From CAZSTA01 sp964609495 [NCBI: uncultured bacterium] (lineage in GTDB: Bacteria; CAZSTA01), in NCBI GenBank assembly GCA_964609495.1, contig CAZSTA010000128.1:1-10511 (forward strand): a DNA stretch of 10,511 nt. Direction: 5' to 3'. Below the pieces are notes generated by a model that saw only the letters and a list, made by a program, of their open reading frames with translations, had not been told where the DNA came from and did not search any database. Below are positions 1-6,662 of the stretch, piece by piece (the stretch's first letter is position 1; each line of letters opens with the position of its first letter). The translations under genes and the position numbers were made by a program.

Positions 1-466
1 CTATATTCTCCGTAATTACGTGTAGGATTGATCGTATAGGAGTTAAAAGCCAAGCGAGAAAATCCAGAGGCCCTGCTACCCAGCCAGAGATCCCACCAGC
101 ATATTGGACCGCTATCGATTTGGGAACGATCTCGCCCCAGATTATCACTAGAAAGGTCATTATCACTATAGCGATCTCAACTCCTCGACTACCCAATAAT
201 TTTATAGCTACCGAGGTGGTGAGAGATGTAGCCGCTATATTCACTAAAGTATTGCTAAATAGGATAGTAATTAGAGCCCTACTAGGAGAGAGCAATAACT
301 TTGCTATTCTCGCTCCTTTGACCTTATTTCTCTTCTCAATACTTTTGATCTGAATCTTGTTTAGGGAAAAGAGAGCGGCCTCTGAACCAGAAAAAAATGC
401 TGAAAGCATTAAAAGAAAAAGCAACACCGAAAATTGTAAGGCTAATATTCCCGAACCTTCCACCAT
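1..466 (-). CDS. CNNM/CorC-type (DUF21) membrane transporter, N-terminal part, cut by window edge
   Basis: The minus strand from ATG at 466 reads open for 155 codons to base 1, so only the N-terminal part is here. It has a hydrophobic segment at residues 8-23, then the motif FFSGSEAALFSLNK (24-37), typical of the CNNM (formerly DUF21) transmembrane domain. Further hydrophobic stretches fall near 62-85 and 95-112, followed by GEIVPKSIA (111-119), a second family hallmark. Family members (CorB/CorC, MpfA, HlyC/CorC) are inner-membrane proteins tied to Mg2+/Co2+ homeostasis or efflux, usually with cytoplasmic CBS and CorC_HlyC domains that would lie beyond the edge. The ATG sits directly behind a C/G-rich hairpin repeat. 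A GAGGGG stretch about 15-20 nt upstream is a weak ribosome site. The family assignment is firm; the transported ion is not known. Confidence 0.85.
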   Translation of the reverse strand, partial: MVEGSGILALQFSVLLFLLMLSAFFSGSEAALFSLNKIQIKSIEKRNKVKGARIAKLLLSPSRALITILFSNTLVNIAATSLTTSVAIKLLGSRGVEIAIVIMTFLVIIWGEIVPKSIAVQYAGGISGWVAGPLDFLAWLLTPIRSILHVITENI

Positions 467-470
467 ATTA

Positions 471-511
471 GGGGGAGGAATCCCCCCTCTACCCCTCCTA
501 TTTTATTTATA
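471..511. repeat. C/G-rich hairpin repeat, copy 1
   Basis: A perfect 6-bp stem, GGGGGA (471-476) with TCCCCC (481-486), closes a GGAA loop. It is followed by CTCTACCC and a T/A-rich tail. The same order (GGGG-AGG-ATCC-CCCCTCTACCC-TATTTTATT) recurs at 6601-6640. This copy lies immediately upstream of the CNNM start codon and overlaps its leader. Confidence 0.6.
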
Positions 512-542
512 GTATCATCTTGAATAAAAGGAAAATTCCTAA

Positions 543-593
543 TTCTGGTAACTTTCTAACCTTATATATTTTGGGAAGCGAAGGTTACCAGAA
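543..593. repeat. Palindromic GGTAAC element, copy 1
   Basis: The arms TTCTGGTAAC (543-552) and GTTACCAGAA (584-593) are exact reverse complements, separated by 31 nt. The 43-bp core 547-589 matches the reverse complement of 10349-10391 at 35 of 43 positions without gaps, loop included, so this is one repeat family rather than two chance hairpins. It lies in the 487-632 spacer between the Asp23 gene stop and the CNNM gene start. That spacer also holds a perfect 10-bp palindrome TTGCCGGCAA (607-616). No Rho-independent terminator with a clear T-tract was seen on the minus strand. Confidence 0.75.
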
Positions 594-632
594 CACTTGA
601 GTTTTATTGCCGGCAAAAGTTCCCTTTTCTAT

Positions 633-1052
633 TTAGGGAAGCCCCTGGCTCTCTTTAATCTCTCCCTCCTCCGAGGGAATCCTTATACCCTGGACGTTTA
701 CATTTACCTCTACAACTTCTAAGCCAGTTATATTCCTTACGGCTTCTCTGACATTGTTCTGAACTTTGGTCGCCACTTGGGGGATATGAGAGCCATACTC
801 GACTATTATGTTCAAATCTATCACAGACTCTTTATCTCCGGCTTCCACCTTTACTCCTTTAGTCAAATTTTTCTTTTTTAACAGCTCAGCTATATCCCCA
901 GATATCCCTCCACTCATCCCAGCCACCCCTGGGACCTCTAAAGTAGCTATCCCAGCAGTTATAGCTATTACTTCATCCGCAACTTTGATGATACCTAAAC
1001 TCTCCTTCCCTTCCTCCTCAGAATTATCGCTCTTATTAATCTCGCTCTCCAT
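633..1052 (-). CDS. Asp23/Gls24 family protein
   Basis: A 139-residue protein of the Asp23/Gls24 (DUF322) family. After a charged N-terminus (MESEINKSDN) comes the family domain: IIKVADEVIAITAGIATLEVPGV, a glycine-rich GMSGGISGDI stretch, KGVKVE, then IDLNIIVEYG, IPQVATKVQNNVREAV and VEVNVNVQGI. Family members are often membrane-associated or linked to envelope stress in Gram-positives and several candidate phyla; no biochemical activity is firmly assigned. There is no signal peptide or membrane segment, so it is probably cytoplasmic. I chose the ATG at 1052 because GGGGAG lies 5-6 nt upstream; a GTG at 1076 would add eight residues but has poorly placed ribosome-site spacing. The start overlaps the end of the receiver gene by 17 bp, so the two are probably translated from one message. 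Confidence 0.85.
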   Translation of the reverse strand: MESEINKSDNSEEEGKESLGIIKVADEVIAITAGIATLEVPGVAGMSGGISGDIAELLKKKNLTKGVKVEAGDKESVIDLNIIVEYGSHIPQVATKVQNNVREAVRNITGLEVVEVNVNVQGIRIPSEEGEIKESQGLP

Positions 1053-1473
1053 CTTCACTCCCCTTTCCTTCTCCACTCCTCAGTATCTCATTTATTCTCT
1101 CCTTCAGCTCCTGAAGGCTAAAGGGTTTAACTATATGCTCTTCTGCTCCCACGCTAAAGCTTATCTTCTTATATACATATTCACCCTTGACAGTTAAAAT
1201 GATTACAGGTATCTCCTTGGTATCCTCTCTAGCTTTTAGCTCGTGAAAGACTTCGTATCCATCCTTCTTAGGCATCATTATATCTAAGACGATGAGATCA
1301 GGCTTCTCCTCCTTTGCTATCTCGATCGTCTCTTCCCCATCTGTGGCCATTACTACCTCATATCCATCGCTTTCCAGAGAAAACCTGATAATATTCCTAA
1401 TATGTTCCTCATCATCAGCGATCAATATCTTCTTCTTCCCTATTATCTTCTTCCCTATTAAGGTATCATTCAT
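1036..1473 (-). CDS. Stand-alone response-regulator receiver protein (CheY-like)
   Basis: A 145-residue single receiver domain with no output domain. The phosphorylation site is Asp64 in IVLDIMMPKKDG. The acidic pair Asp20/Asp21 lies in ILIADDEEHI, the switch Thr is Thr94 in VIILTVKGE, and the conserved Lys is Lys116 in HIVKPF, so all phospho-transfer residues are present. It would be phosphorylated by a histidine kinase, none of which is in this window. The C-terminus ends in a hydrophilic tail (GEGKGSEDGERD). The N-terminus carries a small tandem repeat (IGKKIIGKKK), visible in the DNA around 1430-1460. I prefer ATG 1473 because GAGGAGG sits 8 nt upstream; ATG 1515 would add 14 residues and has AAGGAG 11 nt upstream. 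It overlaps the Asp23 gene by 17 bp, suggesting a shared operon. Confidence 0.88.
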   Translation of the reverse strand: MNDTLIGKKIIGKKKILIADDEEHIRNIIRFSLESDGYEVVMATDGEETIEIAKEEKPDLIVLDIMMPKKDGYEVFHELKAREDTKEIPVIILTVKGEYVYKKISFSVGAEEHIVKPFSLQELKERINEILRSGEGKGSEDGERD

Positions 1474-1532
1474 GTAATTATCCTCCTCGAAGCCGAAACT
1501 TAAGTCCCTGTTCATCAGGCGATATACTCCTT

Positions 1533-1553
1533 CTATTGTATTTAAGTGGCGGA
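1533..1553. repeat. Partial copy of the tRNA-Sec 3' end and its flank
   Basis: A 21-bp stretch identical to 1736-1756 except for one base; the exact shared run is GTATTTAAGTGGCGGA (1538-1553). Read on the minus strand it contains TCCGCCA, the last seven bases of tRNA-Sec, plus the adjoining downstream sequence. The two copies are 203 bp apart and enclose the inverted repeat at 1597-1695. It also lies just upstream of the receiver gene. Confidence 0.7.
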
Positions 1554-1596
1554 CGAAGCATGTAAAACTTTGTGCTGGGGAATATGATTCTCCCCC

Positions 1597-1695
1597 TCAC
1601 CCTATCCCTCTCCCACGAGGGGAGAGGGAACATCGAGATAAACTCGCTCTCTTCATTTTCCCCTCCCTTGAACGGGAGGGGCTAGGGGAGGGTGA
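1597..1695. repeat. CG-rich double-hairpin inverted repeat, MITE-like
   Basis: A 99-bp element with ends TCACCCT (1597-1603) and AGGGTGA (1689-1695), exact reverse complements. It contains two internal hairpins: CCCTCTCCC/GGGAGAGGG (1606-1614 with 1620-1628) and CCCCTCCC/GGGAGGGG (1660-1667 with 1674-1681). Sequences built from CCCTCACCC and CCCTCTCCC hairpins are common intergenic repeats in many bacterial genomes. It lies in the 1474-1749 spacer between the receiver gene and tRNA-Sec and may also help end transcription of the selenocysteine operon. No ORF is inside. Confidence 0.65.
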
Positions 1696-1735
1696 TTTAT
1701 ATGAATTCAAGGTCTGATCTGATCTCAAACATCTC

Positions 1736-1756
1736 CTATCGTATTTAAGTGGCGGA
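1736..1756. repeat. 21-bp direct repeat spanning the tRNA-Sec 3' end
   Basis: The partner of 1533-1553 with a single mismatch at 1740. Positions 1750-1756 are the 3'-terminal seven bases of tRNA-Sec on the minus strand, including the encoded CCA; the remaining 14 bases lie downstream of the tRNA. Confidence 0.7.
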
Positions 1757-1846
1757 AGTGTGTGGGAATCGAACCCACCACGGACTTACTTAGAGCCCGC
1801 TACTGGATTTGAAGTCCAGAAGGTCCACCAGGGCCTATCCACTTCC
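1750..1846 (-). tRNA. selC: tRNA-Sec (anticodon TCA)
   Basis: A 97-nt tRNA including the encoded 3' GCCA, close to the 95 nt of E. coli SelC. The acceptor starts GGAAGTGG and pairs with CACTTCC over seven Watson-Crick pairs; the eighth position of the long selenocysteine acceptor is G opposite A. The anticodon arm is CTGGA-CTTCAAA-TCCAG with anticodon TCA at 1810-1812, the same arm sequence as E. coli SelC. A long variable arm (GCGGGCT, 7-nt loop, AGTCCGT) and a T arm GTGGG-TTCGATT-CCCAC follow. The D arm has an extended stem with one mismatch and a TGGT loop. It starts only 5 nt after the selB stop codon, so it is probably processed from the same transcript. It is charged with serine, then converted by SelA. 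Confidence 0.96.
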
Positions 1847-1851
1847 GCTAT

Positions 1852-3759
1852 CTATCTTAGAGTTCTTTTGTTACCAACCCTCCTTGTGAGAGAGAGTTCG
1901 TCGAAGTACTCCAACAAAGGTAGAGCATATTTGCGGCTAGTCTTCAATATATCCCTGAACTCTCCTAATGATATCTCCCCCTTAGAGGAGATCTCTTTTA
2001 AAAGAAGGTCCTTAGCCTCCTCTATAGCCTCTCGATGGAAAGATACTTCGGATGATACTTTGACCAAAATCTTCCTCTCGGACAATAATTGGACGATCTC
2101 CTCGATCTCCTCTTCTCCAAAGTTAAGCTCATCCTTTATATCCTCTATGCTAGGAGGGGAAAATTTATCAGTTAAAAATCTCCTCTCTATCTCCTTCTGA
2201 AGTTGCTCTTGAGCAGGAGAGAGACGGATCTTATGTTCTGAAAGCCTCACCAGATTCCCCTCCTCCTTTATCTTCCCCTCCTCTTCCATCTGCGATAATA
2301 TCCGTCCAAATATGCGAAGGTCTAGTGCTACCTTATTAGCCAACTCTGATTGGGATATCCCCACTTTAAGGGGGTTGATAGTATGAAATTGCGTCATTAT
2401 GTCTATTATCTTCCCCGCTATATCCTCATAAGTTTCATTCAATATAAATAAACGGGAGGTATCTTTGTCCAGAGCCTTTATTTTCCCCTTAACCATCAAC
2501 GTATCGAGAGCATCAGCTACTTCACCCTTAGTCAACCCACTTCGTTTAATTAACTCTTTCTCTGTCAGGGGATATCTCCTTGTTTCTCTAAGTATCTGTT
2601 CCAATAGTTGTTGAGGAGAACCACTCTCTTTAACAAGTAATCCCTTTATTATCTCCTGCTTAAACCTCTTATGCTTAGGGGGATTGCTCTCTAAGACCGT
2701 TCCCCCTCCTATAGTTCTCATCGGGGAATAACTGCGGATCACATATCTATCTCCCCTTTGGGTTACCAATTCCGCTTCCAAGCGAAATTGAACTAAAGCA
2801 GAATCGCCAGGTTTCAATTCCTCTTTATCTATGAGAGAAATCCTACCCATTATCTCGCTCGTCCCTAAGTGAACTCTGACCCTAGCTCTGTTGACGAGGG
2901 GTTTAGGGGCACTCGGAAGAAGTTCAAGCCTAGCGGTGAACATATAGGTTGGCTCTAGATAATCAGGGGTGGCAAGAACATCACCTCTTGTTACCTCCTC
3001 TTTAGCTATCCCTGCCAAGTTGATAGCAGTCCTCTGACCTTCAAAGGCCTCCTCTACATCTTTATTATGAGTTTGAATACCTCTAACCCTGGCTTTCTTC
3101 CCCTTCGGTAATATCTCGACTATATCACCGATCTTTACCAAACCCGATATCAGCGTTCCGGTAAGCACTGTTCCGAAACCCAGAACAGTGAAGACGCGAT
3201 CGATAGGAAGACGAAAGAATCCCTTGTTATCGCGTGGCTTCAACTTAAGAGCTACCTCATCGAGTTTCATTAGAAGCTCTGATATACCCTGCCCCGTCAC
3301 CGCTGATGTCTCTACGATCGGCGCATTCTCTAATCTGCTAGCTTTCAGTTCGTTGCGAATATCCTCCTTTATATATTCAAGCCATTCCTCATCTACTATA
3401 TCTATCTTCGATAGGGCTACCAATCCACTTCTTATCCTCAACAACTCTAAAATATCCAGATGCTCCCTGGTTTGAGGCATAAAACCCTCATCTGCCGCGA
3501 TGACTAACAGCGCTAGATCTATACCACTAGCTCCGGCCAACATATTTTTGATGAAGCGTTCATGCCCCGGAACATCTACTATACCTGCTCTCAAACCGCT
3601 GGGAAGGTCCAGATAGGCAAAACCTAAATCTATGGATATGCCTCTTTTCTTCTCCTCAGGTAACCTATCCGTATCAATCCCAGTTAGAGCAGAGATTAAC
3701 GCAGTCTTACCGTGATCGATATGCCCCGCAGTGCCTATTATTATATGTTTATCTTCCAT
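1852..3759 (-). CDS. selB: Selenocysteine-specific translation elongation factor SelB
   Basis: A 635-residue GTPase that delivers Sec-tRNA-Sec to ribosomes at UGA codons marked by a SECIS hairpin; E. coli SelB is 614 residues. The G domain shows [13 protein letters not shown] (9-21), the switch region [20 protein letters not shown] (29-48), DVPGHE (62-67) and SKID (117-120). EF-Tu-like beta-barrel domains follow, with [18 protein letters not shown] at the start of domain II and TIGGGTVLE near the end of domain III. The C-terminal ~270 residues form the charged winged-helix region that binds SECIS RNA; for example [21 protein letters not shown] reads as one winged helix. The stop is TAG, 5 nt before tRNA-Sec. 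The start is 8 nt after the rhomboid stop with no clear Shine-Dalgarno site, so re-initiation is likely. All GTP-binding motifs are intact. Confidence 0.97.
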   Translation of the reverse strand: MEDKHIIIGTAGHIDHGKTALISALTGIDTDRLPEEKKRGISIDLGFAYLDLPSGLRAGIVDVPGHERFIKNMLAGASGIDLALLVIAADEGFMPQTREHLDILELLRIRSGLVALSKIDIVDEEWLEYIKEDIRNELKASRLENAPIVETSAVTGQGISELLMKLDEVALKLKPRDNKGFFRLPIDRVFTVLGFGTVLTGTLISGLVKIGDIVEILPKGKKARVRGIQTHNKDVEEAFEGQRTAINLAGIAKEEVTRGDVLATPDYLEPTYMFTARLELLPSAPKPLVNRARVRVHLGTSEIMGRISLIDKEELKPGDSALVQFRLEAELVTQRGDRYVIRSYSPMRTIGGGTVLESNPPKHKRFKQEIIKGLLVKESGSPQQLLEQILRETRRYPLTEKELIKRSGLTKGEVADALDTLMVKGKIKALDKDTSRLFILNETYEDIAGKIIDIMTQFHTINPLKVGISQSELANKVALDLRIFGRILSQMEEEGKIKEEGNLVRLSEHKIRLSPAQEQLQKEIERRFLTDKFSPPSIEDIKDELNFGEEEIEEIVQLLSERKILVKVSSEVSFHREAIEEAKDLLLKEISSKGEISLGEFRDILKTSRKYALPLLEYFDELSLTRRVGNKRTLR

Positions 3760-3767
3760 CAGCTAAA

Positions 3768-4502
3768 TCAATATCTAAAATTCTCATGATAAGGCTCTTG
3801 CTTCTGAAAAAGCCTAACTAACGCTAAACCTACTACGAAACCCCCTATATGGGCAAACCAAGCTACTCCTCCGCCCTGCTCAACCGAAGCTGTTAAGGAA
3901 AGAATCCCACTGAAGAATTGGATGATTATCCAAAATCCCAATACATATAAAGCGGGTATCTCCACTAGACGAATGAAATATCCCAGGAAAAGCAAAGTTA
4001 GGACCCTAGCTCTAGGGAAGAGCAGGAGATAAGCTCCGAGAACACCAGCTATAGCTCCACTTGCCCCTATCGATGGGATCTGAGAATTAGGTCCGCTAAG
4101 GATATGAGCTAGGCTTGCCCCCACTCCACATATAAGATAGAAGATGACAAATCTAAATGGTCCCATTATATCCTCGATATTATTCCCAAATATCCAGAGA
4201 TAAAGCATATTACCAGCGATATGGACGAATCCAGCGTGCATAAACATCGAGGATAATATCGTAAGGTAGATGGGACTGGGTCCTGGCATATGGTATATTA
4301 TAGTTTGCCCATAGCGAACTGGATTGACAAGATCGACATTATGAACTATCTCATAGGGAGTAGTTCCCCAAGAGGCGATAAATAAGTTGAGTCTATCCCC
4401 TAAAGCAAGCTCATATAAGAAAACCAATACATTAATGGCTATGATCGCTATAGTAGCTACCGGGATATTTCGCGTGGGATTATTATCTTTCAAAGGAATC
4501 AT
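3768..4502 (-). CDS. Rhomboid family intramembrane serine protease
   Basis: A 244-residue polytopic membrane protein. The catalytic pair is Ser148 in SIGASGAIAGVLGAY and His218 in FAHIGGFVVGLAL. The oxyanion-side motif HIAGNMLYLWIFG supplies His94 and Asn98. Hydrophobic segments fall near 14-34, 80-105, 115-135, 145-162, 165-180, 185-203 and 213-231, consistent with a six- or seven-helix rhomboid. The family cleaves membrane proteins within or next to their transmembrane helices; the substrate here is unknown. The ATG overlaps the selA stop in a 4-bp ATGA, with GGGGG 9 nt upstream, so it is translationally coupled to selA. Sitting between selA and selB is unusual; whether it acts on a selenoprotein or only shares expression cannot be told from sequence. 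The stop codon is TGA. Confidence 0.95.
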   Translation of the reverse strand: MIPLKDNNPTRNIPVATIAIIAINVLVFLYELALGDRLNLFIASWGTTPYEIVHNVDLVNPVRYGQTIIYHMPGPSPIYLTILSSMFMHAGFVHIAGNMLYLWIFGNNIEDIMGPFRFVIFYLICGVGASLAHILSGPNSQIPSIGASGAIAGVLGAYLLLFPRARVLTLLFLGYFIRLVEIPALYVLGFWIIIQFFSGILSLTASVEQGGGVAWFAHIGGFVVGLALVRLFQKQEPYHENFRY

Positions 4503-5896
4503 AAGAATACCCCCAAAGCGGAGATTATCTCCTCAACTTCATCCTCAAAGACAGTTCGTAGGTCTAATAGCAATTTATCAGCGGAGATTCGGGCGAGAAT
4601 AGGAGGATCGTTAAATCTCAGTTTCATCTCTAACTCGTTCACCGAAGAATGTTTAGGGACGATGCCCACCAATTTAGTCGGTATGTCTGCCGTCGGGCAA
4701 CTCCCCCCTCCTATCCTAGAGCAACCATCGAGCATCTCTATATCCGCTCTATCTCCCACCTTCTCCTTTAGACGATCTATAAACCTAGAAAGTTTATTTG
4801 TGATATCGGGGAGAGATATAGATATCATATTCCATACGGGGATAGCCTCTATTCTCTTCTCCAAGTATAATCTAAGGGTAGCTTCTAAAGCAGCTATGGT
4901 CAACTTTCCCACTCGAAGGGCTCGGAGGAGATGATTTCGCTTCATCCTCTCGATATACTTCCTCTTACCAGCTATTAATCCGCACTGAGGACCACCCAGA
5001 AGTTTATCACCGCTACAGGTGATTATATCAGCTCCTGCTCTCACACTATCAGTAAGCAGAGGCTCCTCGCTTAAACCGTATCCCCTTAGATCTGATAAAG
5101 CTCCGCTACCTAAATCATACATAATTGGGATGGATCTTCTCTTTCCTAGCTCGACCAATTCATTTGGAGAAACGGAGGCGGTAAAACCTATGATATGAAA
5201 ATTGCTAGTATGAACTTTAAGTAATAAGGAGGTATTCTCCGATATAGCTTCCTCGTAATCCCTGAGGTAGGTCTTATTCGTGGTTCCCACCTCTACTAAT
5301 TCGGCAGAGCTCTTCTTCATAACCTCGGGGATACGGAACGAACCCCCGATCTCTATCAACTCTCCCCGAGATACTATTACCTCCCTCCCCTTAGCTATAG
5401 TATCCAAAGCCAGAAGCACTGCGGCGGCATTGTTATTAACTACTAAAACATCCTCAGCCCCGGTAAGTTTTACAAGTAACCTTTCAAGCGAAGCATATCT
5501 TGACCCACGCTGGCCCTGATTAAGATCGAACTCCAGATTAGTATAGCGACCTGCTGTTTTATCTAGCTCCTCGAGAGCTTCCTTGCTCAGAGGGGCTCTC
5601 CCTAGATTGGTATGCAATATCACCCCGGTAGCATTTATTAATCTCCTAAGAGATATTCTATCCTCTCTCTCCAACTCGTCTTCAATGAGATATAACATAT
5701 ATTCACAGGATAAATCGATCCTATCTAATTCACTCTCCTGACTTTCGAAGATACTCTGCCTGATCTTCCCTAATATCGAGCGCGTCGCCTCTACTAACTC
5801 TTGATGATCGCTAGAGGGGTTTCGCGATTTTAACCTGCCCACCAGCTCATTTACTGCTGGTAATCTTCTCAGGTAAATTTTTCTTTCCGATTTCAT
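4499..5896 (-). CDS. selA: L-seryl-tRNA(Sec) selenium transferase SelA
   Basis: A 465-residue PLP enzyme, nearly the same length as E. coli SelA (463). It converts Ser-tRNA-Sec to Sec-tRNA-Sec with selenophosphate as donor. The N-terminal tRNA-binding part starts MKSERKIYLRRLPAVNELV. Next come RRLINATGVILHTNLGRAPL (84-103), NNNAAAVLLAL and VSRGELIEIGGSFRIP. The PLP lysine is Lys298 in CSGDKLLGGPQCG, aligned with E. coli Lys295. I placed the start at ATG 5896, not the open codons further upstream to 5992: this gives the standard N-terminus and a 4-bp ATGA overlap with the stop of the TPR gene. No Shine-Dalgarno site precedes it, which fits coupling. Its own TGA stop overlaps the rhomboid ATG. 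No SelD gene is present in this window. Confidence 0.97.
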   Translation of the reverse strand: MKSERKIYLRRLPAVNELVGRLKSRNPSSDHQELVEATRSILGKIRQSIFESQESELDRIDLSCEYMLYLIEDELEREDRISLRRLINATGVILHTNLGRAPLSKEALEELDKTAGRYTNLEFDLNQGQRGSRYASLERLLVKLTGAEDVLVVNNNAAAVLLALDTIAKGREVIVSRGELIEIGGSFRIPEVMKKSSAELVEVGTTNKTYLRDYEEAISENTSLLLKVHTSNFHIIGFTASVSPNELVELGKRRSIPIMYDLGSGALSDLRGYGLSEEPLLTDSVRAGADIITCSGDKLLGGPQCGLIAGKRKYIERMKRNHLLRALRVGKLTIAALEATLRLYLEKRIEAIPVWNMISISLPDITNKLSRFIDRLKEKVGDRADIEMLDGCSRIGGGSCPTADIPTKLVGIVPKHSSVNELEMKLRFNDPPILARISADKLLLDLRTVFEDEVEEIISALGVFL

Positions 5897-6441
5897 ATCA
5901 AAAGGAGTATCAGAATTGTTATCGCTAAAGTTGGTAGAATAAAGCAACCAAACCTCTTCGCTATTCCCAAACCCTTGGGATTCCTTTTCCAAGAAGGGGA
6001 GGCTAATAACTTGTTGGCTTTCTTCATCTCATCTACTGCCTGACCGAACTTCTTCTGCTTTCGATATATTACTGCTAGGTTATTATGAGGAGTTGGATAA
6101 TTAGGCTCTAACTGGATCGCTTTGTTATAGCACTTTATAGCCTCCTCATAGTTCTCCTCCTCCTTGCATATATTACCCAAGTTATTGTAAGCTCTTGCGA
6201 ACTCAGGATCCATCTCTATTGCCTGCTCAAACTTTCTTCTCGCCTGATCGAACATCCCTTGCTCGGCATAGATAATGCCCAACTTATTATGACCCAGAGG
6301 AGATCCTGGATCCAGCTCGATCATTCTCCTGAATTGAGTTTCAGCTAATTCATATTCCTTTCGCCAGAGACACATCTCTCCTAATCTTAGTATCTCTAAT
6401 ATTTGCTTCTTTTGCTCATTTCTATCTTCTTCGTTGTTCAT
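5893..6441 (-). CDS. TPR-repeat protein with C-terminal membrane anchor
   Basis: A 182-residue protein with three clear tetratricopeptide repeats and probably a partial fourth, at about residues 15-48, 49-82, 83-116 and 117-146. Typical repeat signatures are HNKLGIIYAEQGMFDQARRKFEQA, AYNNLGNICKEEENYEEAIKCYNKAIQLEP-like patterning with conserved Pro at each repeat end. A hydrophobic stretch (about 165-182, GCFILPTLAITILILLLI) ends the protein, so it is probably tail-anchored with the repeats in the cytoplasm. TPRs bind protein partners; no specific partner can be named. It is the first gene of the selenocysteine operon and its TGA stop overlaps the selA ATG. A promoter candidate lies about 93 nt upstream. 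Ribosome-site evidence is weak: GAGGGG lies 17 nt before ATG. A role in selenoprotein synthesis is possible from context only. Confidence 0.88.
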   Translation of the reverse strand: MNNEEDRNEQKKQILEILRLGEMCLWRKEYELAETQFRRMIELDPGSPLGHNKLGIIYAEQGMFDQARRKFEQAIEMDPEFARAYNNLGNICKEEENYEEAIKCYNKAIQLEPNYPTPHNNLAVIYRKQKKFGQAVDEMKKANKLLASPSWKRNPKGLGIAKRFGCFILPTLAITILILLLI

Positions 6442-6533
6442 ATCTATCGAACTGAAATCCCCTCACAATTTAGGCTCAATGAAACCCTCTATTAGAGAGA
6501 TTCTGAGTTTTAACAAGAAGCATTCTCTACCTA

Positions 6534-6562
6534 AATATAACATACTTTCCCGCAAATTTCAA
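6534..6562 (-). promoter_or_regulatory. Sigma-70-type promoter candidate for the TPR-selA-rhomboid-selB-selC operon
   Basis: On the minus strand TTGAAA (6557-6562) and TATATT (6534-6539) are separated by exactly 17 bp. The implied transcript start is near 6527, leaving about 85 nt of leader before the TPR gene. It sits just downstream of the C/G-rich hairpin repeat at 6572-6640. Confidence 0.5.
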
Positions 6563-6571
6563 GTAATTTTC

Positions 6572-6640
6572 GGGTAGAGGATAATCGAAGCTCTCCCAGA
6601 GGGGAAGGGATCCTCCCCTCTACCCATCTTATATTATTAG
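6572..6640. repeat. C/G-rich hairpin repeat, copy 2
   Basis: AGAGGGGA (6598-6605) pairs with TCCCCTCT (6614-6621) across an 8-nt loop. Alternatively GGGTAGAGG (6572-6580) pairs with CCTCTACCC (6617-6625). The segment 6601-6640 matches 471-511 in order and sequence around CCCCTCTACCC and the T/A tail. The 6442-6836 spacer holds only this repeat, the promoter candidate and the repeat at 6663-6827; I saw no gene in it. Confidence 0.6.
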
Positions 6641-6662
6641 TTCGATGGAATCAGAAGAGCTT

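Noticed and set aside
808-1197. Open reading frame on the plus strand.
   Set aside because: It lies antisense to the Asp23 and receiver genes, has a low-complexity Ser/Leu/Pro composition and no recognisable domain; the same holds for the other plus-strand frames, which all mirror minus-strand genes.
1533-1756. CRISPR-like repeat pair.
   Set aside because: Only two copies, 203 bp apart, one inside a tRNA; no regular spacers and no cas genes.
3700-3770. Selenoprotein formed by reading through the rhomboid TGA stop.
   Set aside because: A second in-frame TGA follows two codons later, so readthrough would add only three residues.
5897-5992. N-terminal extension of SelA to 5992.
   Set aside because: The extension overlaps the TPR gene, resembles no SelA N-terminus, and the ATG at 5896 gives the family length and an ATGA overlap.
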